NCBI RefSeq assembly: GCF_030848475.1
Contig: NZ_JAVDDS010000001.1
Span: 124,001-188,000, forward strand
DNA: 64,000 nucleotides
From: Herbivorax alkaliphila
GTDB taxonomy: Bacteria > Bacillota > Clostridia > Acetivibrionales > Acetivibrionaceae
Direction: 5' to 3'
Shown here one piece after another: positions 12,244 through 20,690 of this stretch; the stretch's first letter is position 1; each line of letters begins with the position of its first letter. The translations under genes were made by a program, and so were the position numbers. The notes below the pieces were generated by a model. It saw nothing but the letters and a program-made list of their open reading frames with translations. It made no database searches and was not told the origin of the DNA.

Positions 12244-12657
12244 TCACTCCTTAAAAGAATTGTTTTTTATCAACCCCAAATCATCCAATACCTCTATCAT
12301 CTTTTTTCGTTCTACAGGCTTTGGCAAATACGCTTCACATTGCTCTAAAAAAGCAGTCTTTATGTTTTCAATGTCTCTTAGTGCTGTTACCATAACAGTT
12401 TTTACAGCATCTAAACCTTTTAAACCAGCCTCTTTTTCATATTCTCGTATTTTTTTCAACAGTTCTTGACCATCCATTTCTGGCATCATTATGTCAATAA
12501 AAACAACATCATAAGGCTCTCCTTCTTCAAATGCCTCTTTAAACTCTTCTAATGCTTCAATACCATTCACTGAAGTATGGCATCTTCCATAAGACATTAA
12601 CATTCTTTTTAAAAATCTTCTGCTGGCAAAATCATCTTCAGCTATAAGAATTCTCAT
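12244..12657 (-). CDS. Stand-alone receiver (CheY-like response regulator)
   Basis: Single-domain response regulator of 137 residues. The acidic pocket (AEDD at 7-9), phospho-acceptor Asp55 (FIDIMMPEMDG), a Thr switch (VTAL) and the Lys of LPKPVE are all present. No output domain is attached, so it acts by binding a partner or as a phosphate shuttle or sink. It directly follows the CheA-like pseudokinase gene (13 bp apart). The locus has no other gene that looks more like classical CheY, so this protein or the one at 19301 could be the CheY of the system; the sequence does not say which. Confidence 0.93.
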   Translation of the reverse strand: MRILIAEDDFASRRFLKRMLMSYGRCHTSVNGIEALEEFKEAFEEGEPYDVVFIDIMMPEMDGQELLKKIREYEKEAGLKGLDAVKTVMVTALRDIENIKTAFLEQCEAYLPKPVERKKMIEVLDDLGLIKNNSFKE

Positions 12658-12670
12658 ATAATCTCCTCCA

Positions 12671-14512
12671 TTACATATTTATAATATTTTCTACTTCAAC
12701 TACAGGCGCTATTTTTCCATTTTCAACAATAGATGCTTTTGATGCAAAATCAAGATTTTCAAAACCCTTTCCCAATTCTTTTACCGAAAACTCTTTTTTT
12801 TCTTTTACATCGTCAACAATTAATGCTCTTTTTTTTCCCTCAAATTCAAGTATTATCGAAGTAAAACTAGGCTCATTTAAAACTTCCATGTCAAAAACAT
12901 CTTTTACAGACAATATATCAATAACTTCTTCATTTATTTTTAAAGAATTAATGTTTCCTTTTATTTTTACAATTTGTTCTTTGCCAATTCTCACTATTTT
13001 TTTTATGTATATAGCAGGAATAATAAAACTCATATTTTTAATCTGTACTGTCATTCCATCAACTACCATCGTTTCATCTGGTATTCTAATTAAAATAGAC
13101 TTATTATTCCCTCCATTACTTTGATATCTGATTTTTCCTCCAACATCTACAAGCTCATATGAAAATTCTTTTATAATATTCTTTATGTAATTGTCTTCAT
13201 CTCCATAATAATTTATTTCAACTGTAATGGTCTCATAATCTCTATTAATAAAAATATTTAAATCTGTTCTATCCTCTATGCAGTTTAATTCAATAAGGTT
13301 TTCAAAAACTTTATTTAAAACCATTCTTGTCTTTTCAATCTTAGATCTATCAATAAGTGTATCTTCTCCTTCAACTTTTATATTTATTTTTTTTTGCTCA
13401 TTGTACGCTAGGCTTTTCATTTTTTTAACAGCTTCTTTTGTTATATCTTTAAATGATGTTTTTTTAAGTCTGGTTCCTTTGTTTTGCATATTTCTAATCA
13501 GCTTTCCATACCTTGAAAGATTTGATCTTATTTTATCTCCTGGCAAAAAACTTTTTTCCGCCTGTTCCATTAGAAAAGACTGCAAAACAAAAATATCACT
13601 TAAAGTTAACATTAATTTTTCTAATCTGTCATAGGGAATCCTCATAGAAATACCAATATTTTGTTCGGACTTTTTTGAACCTTCATTTATTTTAAAATCA
13701 TCTATTTTAATTTTTTGAATTTTTTCCTCTAATTTTTCACAATTTTCTTCAACGCTTTTTTCTGATTCCTCAAAATTTTTATTTTCGATTGTTTCTTTTA
13801 TTAATTCACAACAATTCAAAAGAGTTTCAACGATATCTTTTTCTATTAGAGTATCTGACTTTATTATCCTGTCTATGAATTTTTCTACTTTATACATAAA
13901 TTTTTTTACACATTTCATATTTATAAATCCAGCATAACTTCTTAAGACATGAAAATCTTTGAAAATCTCAGATAATTCTTCACTTCTTCCACTTTTATTT
14001 TCAATTGATGGTATTTCAGATTTAAGTTTAAATAATTGGCTTTTCATTTCACTTATAAATAATTCAGTCATTTCATCATCAATCTCAAAAATTTCATCAT
14101 ATTGAATTGATTCTCTATTTTCAGATTTTTTAATTACATTATTTAGTCTAATTATTATTTTATCAAAATTTAATTCACTGTCTTCTTCTCCATTATCTCT
14201 TATGTAATTAAATGCCTTGTTTAAAAAATCATGACACACAAATAAAATTTCAATCATATTTTCATCTATCTTTTTCTTCTCATCTCTTATAAACTGAAGA
14301 GCATTTTCCATATTGTGTGTAAGATCTGCCATTTTTGAATATTCCATGGATGATGATGAACCCTTCATAGAATGAGCAATTCTAAAAAGACTATTTATTA
14401 TATCTATATTATCTGGCTGTTCTTCAATAGTTTCTAAAAGATTTAGCATAGATTCTATCTGCTCTTTAGTCTCTTCAACAAAAATAGAAAATAATTGATT
14501 ATTAGCATCCAT
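12671..14512 (-). CDS. CheA-like protein with degenerate ATPase domain (probable pseudokinase)
   Basis: 613 residues with the overall layout of CheA but without a credible kinase. The N-terminal HPt is intact (IAHSMKGSSSS, His47). A second HPt-like bundle near 145-245 has FHVLRSYAGF in place of FHTIKGxxxF. The region corresponding to dimer plus ATPase domains (about 290-480) has kept a little of the start (IKVEGEDTLIDRS, like VSGEDTEVDRS in the neighbouring CheA) but has lost the N box (KTRMVLNKVFENL instead of DPLMHIVRNAVSHG), the DxGxG box (YYGDEDN) and the GRGVG box. A CheW-like domain closes the protein (about 485-613). The reading frame is intact and the gene is packed in the operon, so it is not simple decay. 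Likely an HPt/CheW scaffold phosphorylated by the real CheAs; this is inferred. Confidence 0.85.
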   Translation of the reverse strand: MDANNQLFSIFVEETKEQIESMLNLLETIEEQPDNIDIINSLFRIAHSMKGSSSSMEYSKMADLTHNMENALQFIRDEKKKIDENMIEILFVCHDFLNKAFNYIRDNGEEDSELNFDKIIIRLNNVIKKSENRESIQYDEIFEIDDEMTELFISEMKSQLFKLKSEIPSIENKSGRSEELSEIFKDFHVLRSYAGFINMKCVKKFMYKVEKFIDRIIKSDTLIEKDIVETLLNCCELIKETIENKNFEESEKSVEENCEKLEEKIQKIKIDDFKINEGSKKSEQNIGISMRIPYDRLEKLMLTLSDIFVLQSFLMEQAEKSFLPGDKIRSNLSRYGKLIRNMQNKGTRLKKTSFKDITKEAVKKMKSLAYNEQKKINIKVEGEDTLIDRSKIEKTRMVLNKVFENLIELNCIEDRTDLNIFINRDYETITVEINYYGDEDNYIKNIIKEFSYELVDVGGKIRYQSNGGNNKSILIRIPDETMVVDGMTVQIKNMSFIIPAIYIKKIVRIGKEQIVKIKGNINSLKINEEVIDILSVKDVFDMEVLNEPSFTSIILEFEGKKRALIVDDVKEKKEFSVKELGKGFENLDFASKASIVENGKIAPVVEVENIINM

Positions 14513-14538
14513 AATTAATATTCACCTCACTTTTAAAG

Positions 14539-15012
14539 CTATTCTTCACTATATGATATATTTAATTCTACTTTTTCTTTTTCATTTTCATTAAAGATAA
14601 ATGGAATTGTTATAATAGCCATTTTATCAAAGGATATTTCCATTTTTTCTCCTATTAAAACACTTGGAGGTCCTATATCTATAAACAGTCCTTTTTGAGA
14701 CAATTGAGTCCCACAATTTCCCATGACCATATTTCCCAACTCTGCTAGGGCACTTTTGCCCATATCATCAAGTTCATTAACTTCAAGTCCACACATCATT
14801 GCCGATGCTATTTTACATGCAAATTCTCCGTTAAGGGTAAGAACAGCATGACCTCGTATAGAGCCTAAAAGAGTAATCATAATTGCTACGTTATCACTGT
14901 AATAAGGATTATCTCTTTTATACGCTTTTTTTACTTGTATATCAAATCCTGTGATGCTTTCTAAAAGACTTTTTCCCGCTTCAGATATTATATCTATATA
15001 CTCTTCCTTCAT
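14539..15012 (-). CDS. cheX: CheX/CheC-type chemotaxis phosphatase
   Basis: CheX-family proteins remove phosphate from CheY-type receivers. The start at 15012 (MKEEYID) follows GGAGAG; an in-frame ATG six codons earlier lacks a site. 157 residues in one CheX-like domain. The signature ExxN phosphatase motif is at Glu91 and Asn94 (ALAELGNMVMGN), and GHAVLTL and the Met/Cys-rich helix near 71 fit the fold. Only one ExxN motif is present, as in CheX rather than the two of CheC. The gene lies between the PAS kinase and the CheA-like pseudokinase. CheD is also in the operon. Confidence 0.88.
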   Translation of the reverse strand: MKEEYIDIISEAGKSLLESITGFDIQVKKAYKRDNPYYSDNVAIMITLLGSIRGHAVLTLNGEFACKIASAMMCGLEVNELDDMGKSALAELGNMVMGNCGTQLSQKGLFIDIGPPSVLIGEKMEISFDKMAIITIPFIFNENEKEKVELNISYSEE

Positions 15013-15089
15013 TTTTAACTCTCCATTCATAATTAATATTTGTTTTAAAATACTTCGTTTTATTTTATCGTCAAAAATTACTGAGTTAT

Positions 15090-16298
15090 TTAATTTTTTT
15101 CTTCTTCAAATTTAATATTAAAAGAAAATTTACTTCCTTCGCCTTTTTTGCTCTCAACGAATATATCTCCTCCCATTTTTTTTATTATATACTTTGAAAT
15201 GTTTAACCCCATCCCCGCACCACTATATTTACGAGTATACGATCCATCTACTTGAGTAAATCTTTCAAATAGTTTTTCTAAATCTTTTTTTTCAATACCA
15301 ATTCCCGTATCCTCAATATCAAAAAATAAATATTTTTCACCATTACATTTTTCCGCTTTTACTTCTAGACTAATACTTCCTTCAGGGGTAAATTTAAAAG
15401 CATTATTTAATAGACTATCTATAACCTTTTTTAATCTAGTTCTATCTGTAAATATCTTATCAGGCACATTCTCGCTGACAAAACAATTAAATTCTATTTC
15501 CTTTTCTACTGCAATAGGTGTGTATATATTTTCAATATCTGAAATCAAACTTCTAATTTCAAATATAGTCTTTGACAATTTCATTTCTCCAGCTTTCATT
15601 TTTGAAAAATCAAATAAATCGTCTACTATTTTCAAAAGCTTATCTACACAATTTTGGGCAATTTCAATATTTAATCTTTGTTCATCTTCAAGCTTTCCAA
15701 CCAGTGTCAATTCAATCATTCCTGTAATTCCGTTAAGAGGAGTCCTTATTTCATGGCTCATATTATCGAGAAATCTATTTCTTTCTATGATAGATTCTTC
15801 TGCTTCTTCTTTTGCTTCTTTAAGTTTTTTAGTTGTATCTAAAAGAATTCTACTCTTCTTTTTGCTAATTGTAATATCATCAACAACAAGCAAATAAACT
15901 ATTTCGTTATTATAAATAACTTGAGCAATATTTATTTTTAAAGTTTTTAAAGCAGTTTTTTTTTGAGTTAATATTTTATACTCAACTTCTATATTTTTAC
16001 GTTCCCTGCCTGTATCAATAACCTTTTCAATGTTCTTTCTTATAATACAATTGCAACATTCTTCGCTATATCCACAACCTTTTTCAAAACTATTTATACA
16101 TCCCATTCCCTCACCAAATTTTTTTCCAACAATTTCTTTGTATTTTTTTTTATTAATACTGATAATTCCATAGTTTATATCAATTATTCTAGTTTCTTTG
16201 TCAACAATCATCATACCAACAGGTGCTGATTCAAATATAGTTTTAATAGTGTTTTGTTTTTTGTTCTCATTGTAGTCATTACACGGCTTATCAATCAT
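15090..16298 (-). CDS. PAS sensor histidine kinase with a cysteine cluster
   Basis: 402-residue soluble histidine kinase. A PAS domain (about 18-145) contains a cluster of cysteines: Cys67, Cys75 and the C-C-x-C group at 81, 82 and 84 (GCGYSEECCNC), a pattern known from some PAS-containing anaerobe proteins and suitable for metal or redox sensing. A short coiled coil leads to the dimer domain with NMSHEIRTPLNG (His182) and an ATPase domain with DTGIG and GAGMGLNIS. There is no receiver and no membrane segment, so phosphate must go to a separate receiver, for example that at 12244 or 19301. It is 216 bp from the next kinase upstream. What the cysteines bind is not shown by the sequence. Confidence 0.9.
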   Translation of the reverse strand: MIDKPCNDYNENKKQNTIKTIFESAPVGMMIVDKETRIIDINYGIISINKKKYKEIVGKKFGEGMGCINSFEKGCGYSEECCNCIIRKNIEKVIDTGRERKNIEVEYKILTQKKTALKTLKINIAQVIYNNEIVYLLVVDDITISKKKSRILLDTTKKLKEAKEEAEESIIERNRFLDNMSHEIRTPLNGITGMIELTLVGKLEDEQRLNIEIAQNCVDKLLKIVDDLFDFSKMKAGEMKLSKTIFEIRSLISDIENIYTPIAVEKEIEFNCFVSENVPDKIFTDRTRLKKVIDSLLNNAFKFTPEGSISLEVKAEKCNGEKYLFFDIEDTGIGIEKKDLEKLFERFTQVDGSYTRKYSGAGMGLNISKYIIKKMGGDIFVESKKGEGSKFSFNIKFEEEKN

Positions 16299-16517
16299 AA
16301 AAGTTTTTTCGCCTCCTTAAAAGGAAAACTTTTCTTTGAGAATGTTAAGCATATCCTTTTTATAATCTATCAATTGTTATTTTTTGTCTTGCCCTTTTTA
16401 TGTTAATGATTCTTTTTGTACTATTTTTATCGTTATATTTCAAAATTTACTTTAGGCTTTTATTGCTATTTAATTACTTCTTTTTGAATTAAATTTCTTT
16501 AGATTACAAGTTCAAAA

Positions 16518-19265
16518 TCATATCCATTTTTTAATTACATTTTCTAAATTATCTTTTTTTATGGGTTTTGCTAGGTAATCATCCATTCCAAATTGGAGGC
16601 ACTTTTCTCTGTCTCCTTCAAGAGCATTTGCTGTCATTGCAATTATAGGTGTTTTAATGTTCAAACTGTTTCCTTTAATGGTTTTTGCCCCAGTATAACC
16701 ATCCATAACAGGCATTTGACAGTCCATTAATATTAAATTATATTCTTTACTTTGACACATCTCTACAGCTTCTTTTCCATTAACAGCTGTCTCACATTCA
16801 AACCCCATTTTTTTTATAATAATTGCAGTCAGTTTTCTATTTGCAGCAATATCTTCAACTAGCAATATGCACTTATTTTTTTTAAATTCGTCTTTCCCAA
16901 CATTAGTGATAAGATTATTATTTAAATCTTTATGCTGGTTACATGCAACAGTGTCTATTACATCTGCAAGTTCCTGACCTTTTGAAGATTTTGGGACATG
17001 TTCAGAAAAACCTTTTTCAAGGGGTAAATTAAACCTGAATTTTGTTCCTGAACTTTCCTTGCTTTCAACAGAAATTTTCCCCTCCATAAGCTCGATAATT
17101 CCTCTTGAAATTGCCAAACCCAATCCAGTACCACCATACTTTCTAGTAGTAGAACTATCGCCCTGGGTAAAGGGCTTAAAAAGATTGTCTAACACCTCCT
17201 TAGGCATACCAATTCCAGTGTCTGAAACTTCAAATTTTAAATCAACTTTTTTATATGTTTCTTCTGTTTTCTCAACTAAAACAACTATCTCACCTTTCTC
17301 AGTAAACTTAACTGCATTTGCTAAAAGATTGTTTAACACCTGTTTTAGTCTTTGAGGATCTCCTTTAACTTCAGAAGGAACCTCTTCTCTTATATCTGAA
17401 TAGACCTTTATACCCTTTTTATTTGCTTTTGGAGAAATAAGGGATATAGAATTCTTTACCACTCTATGAATATTAAAATTTATGCTTTCAAGATCAACTT
17501 TTCCAGCTTCAATTTTTGAAAAGTCCAACACATTATCAATTAAATATAACAGTGAATCTGAGGCATTTCTCATTTCACAAAGATAGTCCAACTGCTCCTT
17601 ATTTAAAGAAGTTTGAGATAAAAGCTCTGCAAAACCAACTATACCATTTAAAGGTGTCCTTATTTCATGAGACATATTGGCTAAGAAAAAGCTTTTGGCA
17701 ACATTTGCTGCCTCTGCTGCTAATTTTTCTTCCTCCAGTTCCTTTTCTACCATACCCCTTTCAATTGCCCTTGATATTGAATCTATAAAAGATTTAAAAA
17801 CAAACTTTTCAGCTAAAGTCCATATTCTTTTTTCCCGACAACTTTTAAAGGCTGCAAACCCCCAAAACTCATCATTAACAAACAATGGTAAGAAAAATAC
17901 AGTCAATATGTTTTGAGACATAAACATTTCTTTTATTTTTTTGTTTTCAATATCATAAACTAATTTATTAAATTCTTTTGCTTTTTTCATTGGATCAATT
18001 AGATAAGAAAATTCTTTAAAAGAAATTTTATTTAAAAAATTTTTGTCTATTTTTTCTTCAGCACTCCAATGAAAAATTCTATATGCAGCATTTTCTCCTG
18101 ATTTATTATTGTACTTATTTTCATAAAGACAAATAATATCAATATCTGCCGCATCTCCTATCATTTCAAGTGCCTTATATATAGACTCTCTGTAATTGCT
18201 GCCATGTAAAAGAATGCTTGTGGCTTTGGTTGTAGCTGATAATATAGTGTCCATCTTTTTTAATGCATTTTCACTTATTTTTTTATCAGTTATATCAAAC
18301 ATAGTTACAAACCATCCTGTTATTATGTTTTCTTTTTCAACATAATAAACATGAACTCCATACCATTTATTACCAAGACTAATTTCAAATAATTCATTAG
18401 CATGCTTTTTAAGTTTTGATTTAAGCTGATTCCAAAAAACAATAACTTTTTTTGCATCCATTTCTTCTACATTAGAGTCTATTCTCATTGCTTTTTTTGC
18501 TGAAGGATTTATTCCTGCAATTTTATATTTTTCATCAATTAATATAATTCCCTCTTCCATATTTTCATGAATTGTTTCTACAATAGCCATTTTCCTTTGA
18601 AAAAAACCTCTTATAATGGCCAAGGAAAAACATAAGCATGTGAATGAAAAAGCAGCAGGTGAATAATCAAAGTCTAACACTCTTATTAAATACAAAAAGT
18701 TAACAATTAAAGGGGCGAAAACTCCTGGAAGTACAAGATAAAATTCACGGGGACTTTTCTTTTTGTTTAACTCAAAAAAAATAAAAATACACCCTATAAG
18801 GGTTAATAAATATCCATACACTAGATTTGTATAATATCCGAAACTTCTTTCATATTTATAAAACTCGATTCCATTAATGGTATCGAATAAATATATATCT
18901 GACCAAAAAATCCAGTGATGTTCATTTAAAAATACTAAACTCAAAGTTAGTATTGGAATTATATTTAAAATTATAATAAATTTTTTTGTGATAAATTTAT
19001 GCTTTTTTGAGTATTCTAATGAAAAGAGAAACCAAGCAACTGGTGCAAAGACAACTCCTATATACATAAGCCTTGCAAAAATAAAATTCATTGAATCTGG
19101 TTTATACACTTCAAAAATCGAAAAAAAAGACCATATAGAAATAAAAAACATTAACCTGATAAAATTAGTATATTTTTTGTCTCTGTCAAATCCTCTTCTA
19201 ATAATCCACATAAGCATTATTGACATAATAATAGAGACAGACGTTAATGTAACAAAAGTTTCCAA
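16518..19265 (-). CDS. 7TM hybrid sensor histidine kinase with C-terminal receiver
   Basis: 915-residue hybrid kinase. The N-terminal ~225 residues hold about seven hydrophobic helices of the histidine-kinase 7TM type, then a PAS segment (about 230-335, starting ENMEEGIILIDEKY), a GAF-like segment (about 345-500), a dimer domain with ANMSHEIRTPLNG (His near 535), an ATPase domain with DTGIG and GGTGLGLAIS, and a receiver (MDCQMPVMDG, final LAKPIKK). The receiver Asp could pass phosphate to the free HPt protein encoded at the start of the operon. The start at 19265 is an ATG with GGAGGGA upstream. It lies 35 bp after the receiver gene at 19301. Confidence 0.93.
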   Translation of the reverse strand: METFVTLTSVSIIMSIMLMWIIRRGFDRDKKYTNFIRLMFFISIWSFFSIFEVYKPDSMNFIFARLMYIGVVFAPVAWFLFSLEYSKKHKFITKKFIIILNIIPILTLSLVFLNEHHWIFWSDIYLFDTINGIEFYKYERSFGYYTNLVYGYLLTLIGCIFIFFELNKKKSPREFYLVLPGVFAPLIVNFLYLIRVLDFDYSPAAFSFTCLCFSLAIIRGFFQRKMAIVETIHENMEEGIILIDEKYKIAGINPSAKKAMRIDSNVEEMDAKKVIVFWNQLKSKLKKHANELFEISLGNKWYGVHVYYVEKENIITGWFVTMFDITDKKISENALKKMDTILSATTKATSILLHGSNYRESIYKALEMIGDAADIDIICLYENKYNNKSGENAAYRIFHWSAEEKIDKNFLNKISFKEFSYLIDPMKKAKEFNKLVYDIENKKIKEMFMSQNILTVFFLPLFVNDEFWGFAAFKSCREKRIWTLAEKFVFKSFIDSISRAIERGMVEKELEEEKLAAEAANVAKSFFLANMSHEIRTPLNGIVGFAELLSQTSLNKEQLDYLCEMRNASDSLLYLIDNVLDFSKIEAGKVDLESINFNIHRVVKNSISLISPKANKKGIKVYSDIREEVPSEVKGDPQRLKQVLNNLLANAVKFTEKGEIVVLVEKTEETYKKVDLKFEVSDTGIGMPKEVLDNLFKPFTQGDSSTTRKYGGTGLGLAISRGIIELMEGKISVESKESSGTKFRFNLPLEKGFSEHVPKSSKGQELADVIDTVACNQHKDLNNNLITNVGKDEFKKNKCILLVEDIAANRKLTAIIIKKMGFECETAVNGKEAVEMCQSKEYNLILMDCQMPVMDGYTGAKTIKGNSLNIKTPIIAMTANALEGDREKCLQFGMDDYLAKPIKKDNLENVIKKWI

Positions 19266-19300
19266 ATAATCCCTCCAAGGATACTCTTTTTAGAATTTAT

Positions 19301-19702
19301 CTAATTTTCCTTGCTTTGAACCTGTTTTTCAAATATTGATTTGATTTTGGTGGATAATTCTTTTGCATCTATAGGTTTTCTTAAATAAGCTTCTACACCT
19401 AAGTTTTTTGCTTGTTTTACATTATCTAAATCTGCATATTGAGTTAAAACCAATACATTAATATCGTTATATCTGCTTGTATTTTTAAGCTTCGATATTA
19501 AATCAAATCCATGTTCATTATTAAGATTAAGATCCATTATTATTAAATCTGCTTTTTTTCCATATTCTTCGATAGAATTAAACATTCCAAACTCACTTCC
19601 AGCAATTCTAACTGTCATTCCCTGTTTTTCTAAAATAGCTTTTACTTCTCTTCTTATAGATGCGGAATCATCTACTACTACAGCGACTTTTCCATGAAAC
19701 AT
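19301..19702 (-). CDS. Stand-alone receiver domain response regulator
   Basis: 133 residues, one receiver domain. DDSAS at 11-15, phospho-acceptor Asp57 (LIIMDLNLNNEHG), VLTQ switch and LRKPID lysine motif are present. The loop after Asp57 (LNLNNEHG) differs from the usual MPxMDG of the other receivers here, which may reflect a different partner. It is the second gene of the operon, 65 bp after the HPt gene and 35 bp before the 7TM hybrid kinase. Confidence 0.92.
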   Translation of the reverse strand: MFHGKVAVVVDDSASIRREVKAILEKQGMTVRIAGSEFGMFNSIEEYGKKADLIIMDLNLNNEHGFDLISKLKNTSRYNDINVLVLTQYADLDNVKQAKNLGVEAYLRKPIDAKELSTKIKSIFEKQVQSKEN

Positions 19703-19767
19703 TTTTTCACCTCTTCATTAGAAATATTTGCTCAATTCTTTTTTTGTAAAAAATACTAATAATTAAG

Positions 19768-20121
19768 CTATTTATTTTCAAAGTATAAGTTTATTTCCTG
19801 AGATGCTATTTCTATATATTTTATTAATTCTTCGATTTGAAAATCACTTTTTGTTTTTTCTTCGTTTTTAAGCTTTTCATCAAGTTCCTTTGCAATATCA
19901 TATATTTCATAAGCTTTGTAACTTCCTGATATACCCTTTATGTTGTGAATTGTCTTTTTCATCATTTGATTGTTATCATGGAAAAAATAATATTGGAGTT
20001 TTTCCTTTTCTTCCAAAACTTCTTCTAAAAACACTTCATACAACTCTTTCATTGTTTCTCTATCTATACCTGCATCGTCTATAAAGGAATCAAAATCTAT
20101 AGTTTTTTTAGAATAAATCAT
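19768..20121 (-). CDS. Free histidine phosphotransfer (HPt) protein
   Basis: 117-residue all-helical protein with one HPt motif (TIHNIKGISGSY, His59) that accepts and donates phosphate between receivers. It is the first gene of the chemosensory/phosphorelay operon; an AAAGGAGG ribosome site precedes the ATG at 20121. Together with the hybrid kinases (His-Asp) and the stand-alone receivers it completes a possible His-Asp-His-Asp relay. It resembles the HPt1 domains of the locus CheAs in motif only and has no CheA catalytic domains. Confidence 0.9.
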   Translation of the reverse strand: MIYSKKTIDFDSFIDDAGIDRETMKELYEVFLEEVLEEKEKLQYYFFHDNNQMMKKTIHNIKGISGSYKAYEIYDIAKELDEKLKNEEKTKSDFQIEELIKYIEIASQEINLYFENK

Positions 20122-20214
20122 TTTTTTTCCTCCTTTATACTATTTGGATTTTTTTGACAGGAAGCATTTGGTTTAATAATCTACCAGTCTAGCCTCACTA
20201 ATCTTACTATAAAT

Positions 20215-20241
20215 ATATCGGTCAACAAACCACATTTATTA
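20215..20241 (-). promoter_or_regulatory. Candidate sigma-D/sigma-28-type promoter of the chemosensory operon
   Basis: On the minus strand TAAT (20241-20238), 15 bases, then ACCGATAT (20222-20215), about 94 bp before the HPt start. The known motility-sigma consensus is TAAA-N15-GCCGATAT, so each box has one mismatch. It is a by-eye match in AT-rich DNA. Confidence 0.35.
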
Positions 20242-20302
20242 ACAAGATATCAATATTATATTTAGCATCAAATTCTATGTGCTATTTTCCAAAATCATTT
20301 AC

Positions 20303-20502
20303 TTGACATAATATATGCTGTATAATATATGTGTAAGTGCTTTTTTTATCGACTTCACCGTAAGACAATTCTAGAAGGTAGGTGATATAAAGCAAGGTCT
20401 TATTAAAATTCATCAAGGCGTACCAACTATCCTTGTGGAGATTCTACATTAAGTATCTCTGTCAAGCAAGAATCCTTCTTCTTGTAAGGAGAGGAGACTC
20501 TC
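20303..20502 (+). mobile_element. Degenerate, internally deleted IS200/IS605-type remnant (tnpB 3' end plus right end)
   Basis: Bases about 20397-20490 match the last codons of the tnpB fragment found at 30717: the frame reading RRTNYPCGDSTLS...VKQESFFL and a TAA stop align with GHTDYACGESALSSFVKQESFFL of that protein, after a one-base shift. The similarity continues through GGAGAGGAG just after the stop and ends there, so this marks the element's right end (about 20502). Upstream of 20395 no tnpB coding is left. A left-end-like segment may lie at about 20329-20390, but this is only a guess. In such elements the right end also encodes the guide (omega/re) RNA. Confidence 0.65.
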
Positions 20503-20690
20503 AATTTACTCTCATGCAAACTGCTTCTAAGTTGCAAACATTCTTAGCAAAAATCTTTCGCATTATAAACCTCTAAGTATGTAACGATTTTATCTTCTTT
20601 AAAATCCACTTAAAGTGTTTAACCTATTTAAAAATACAATATAGCAAATGTGTAGAATTGCACTAGAATTTTTTGGGAGGGTTATATGTT

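Noticed and set aside
20341-20540. A possible active tnpB or guide-RNA gene
   Set aside because: Only the last codons remain and there is a frameshift, so no nuclease can be made; kept as a remnant only.
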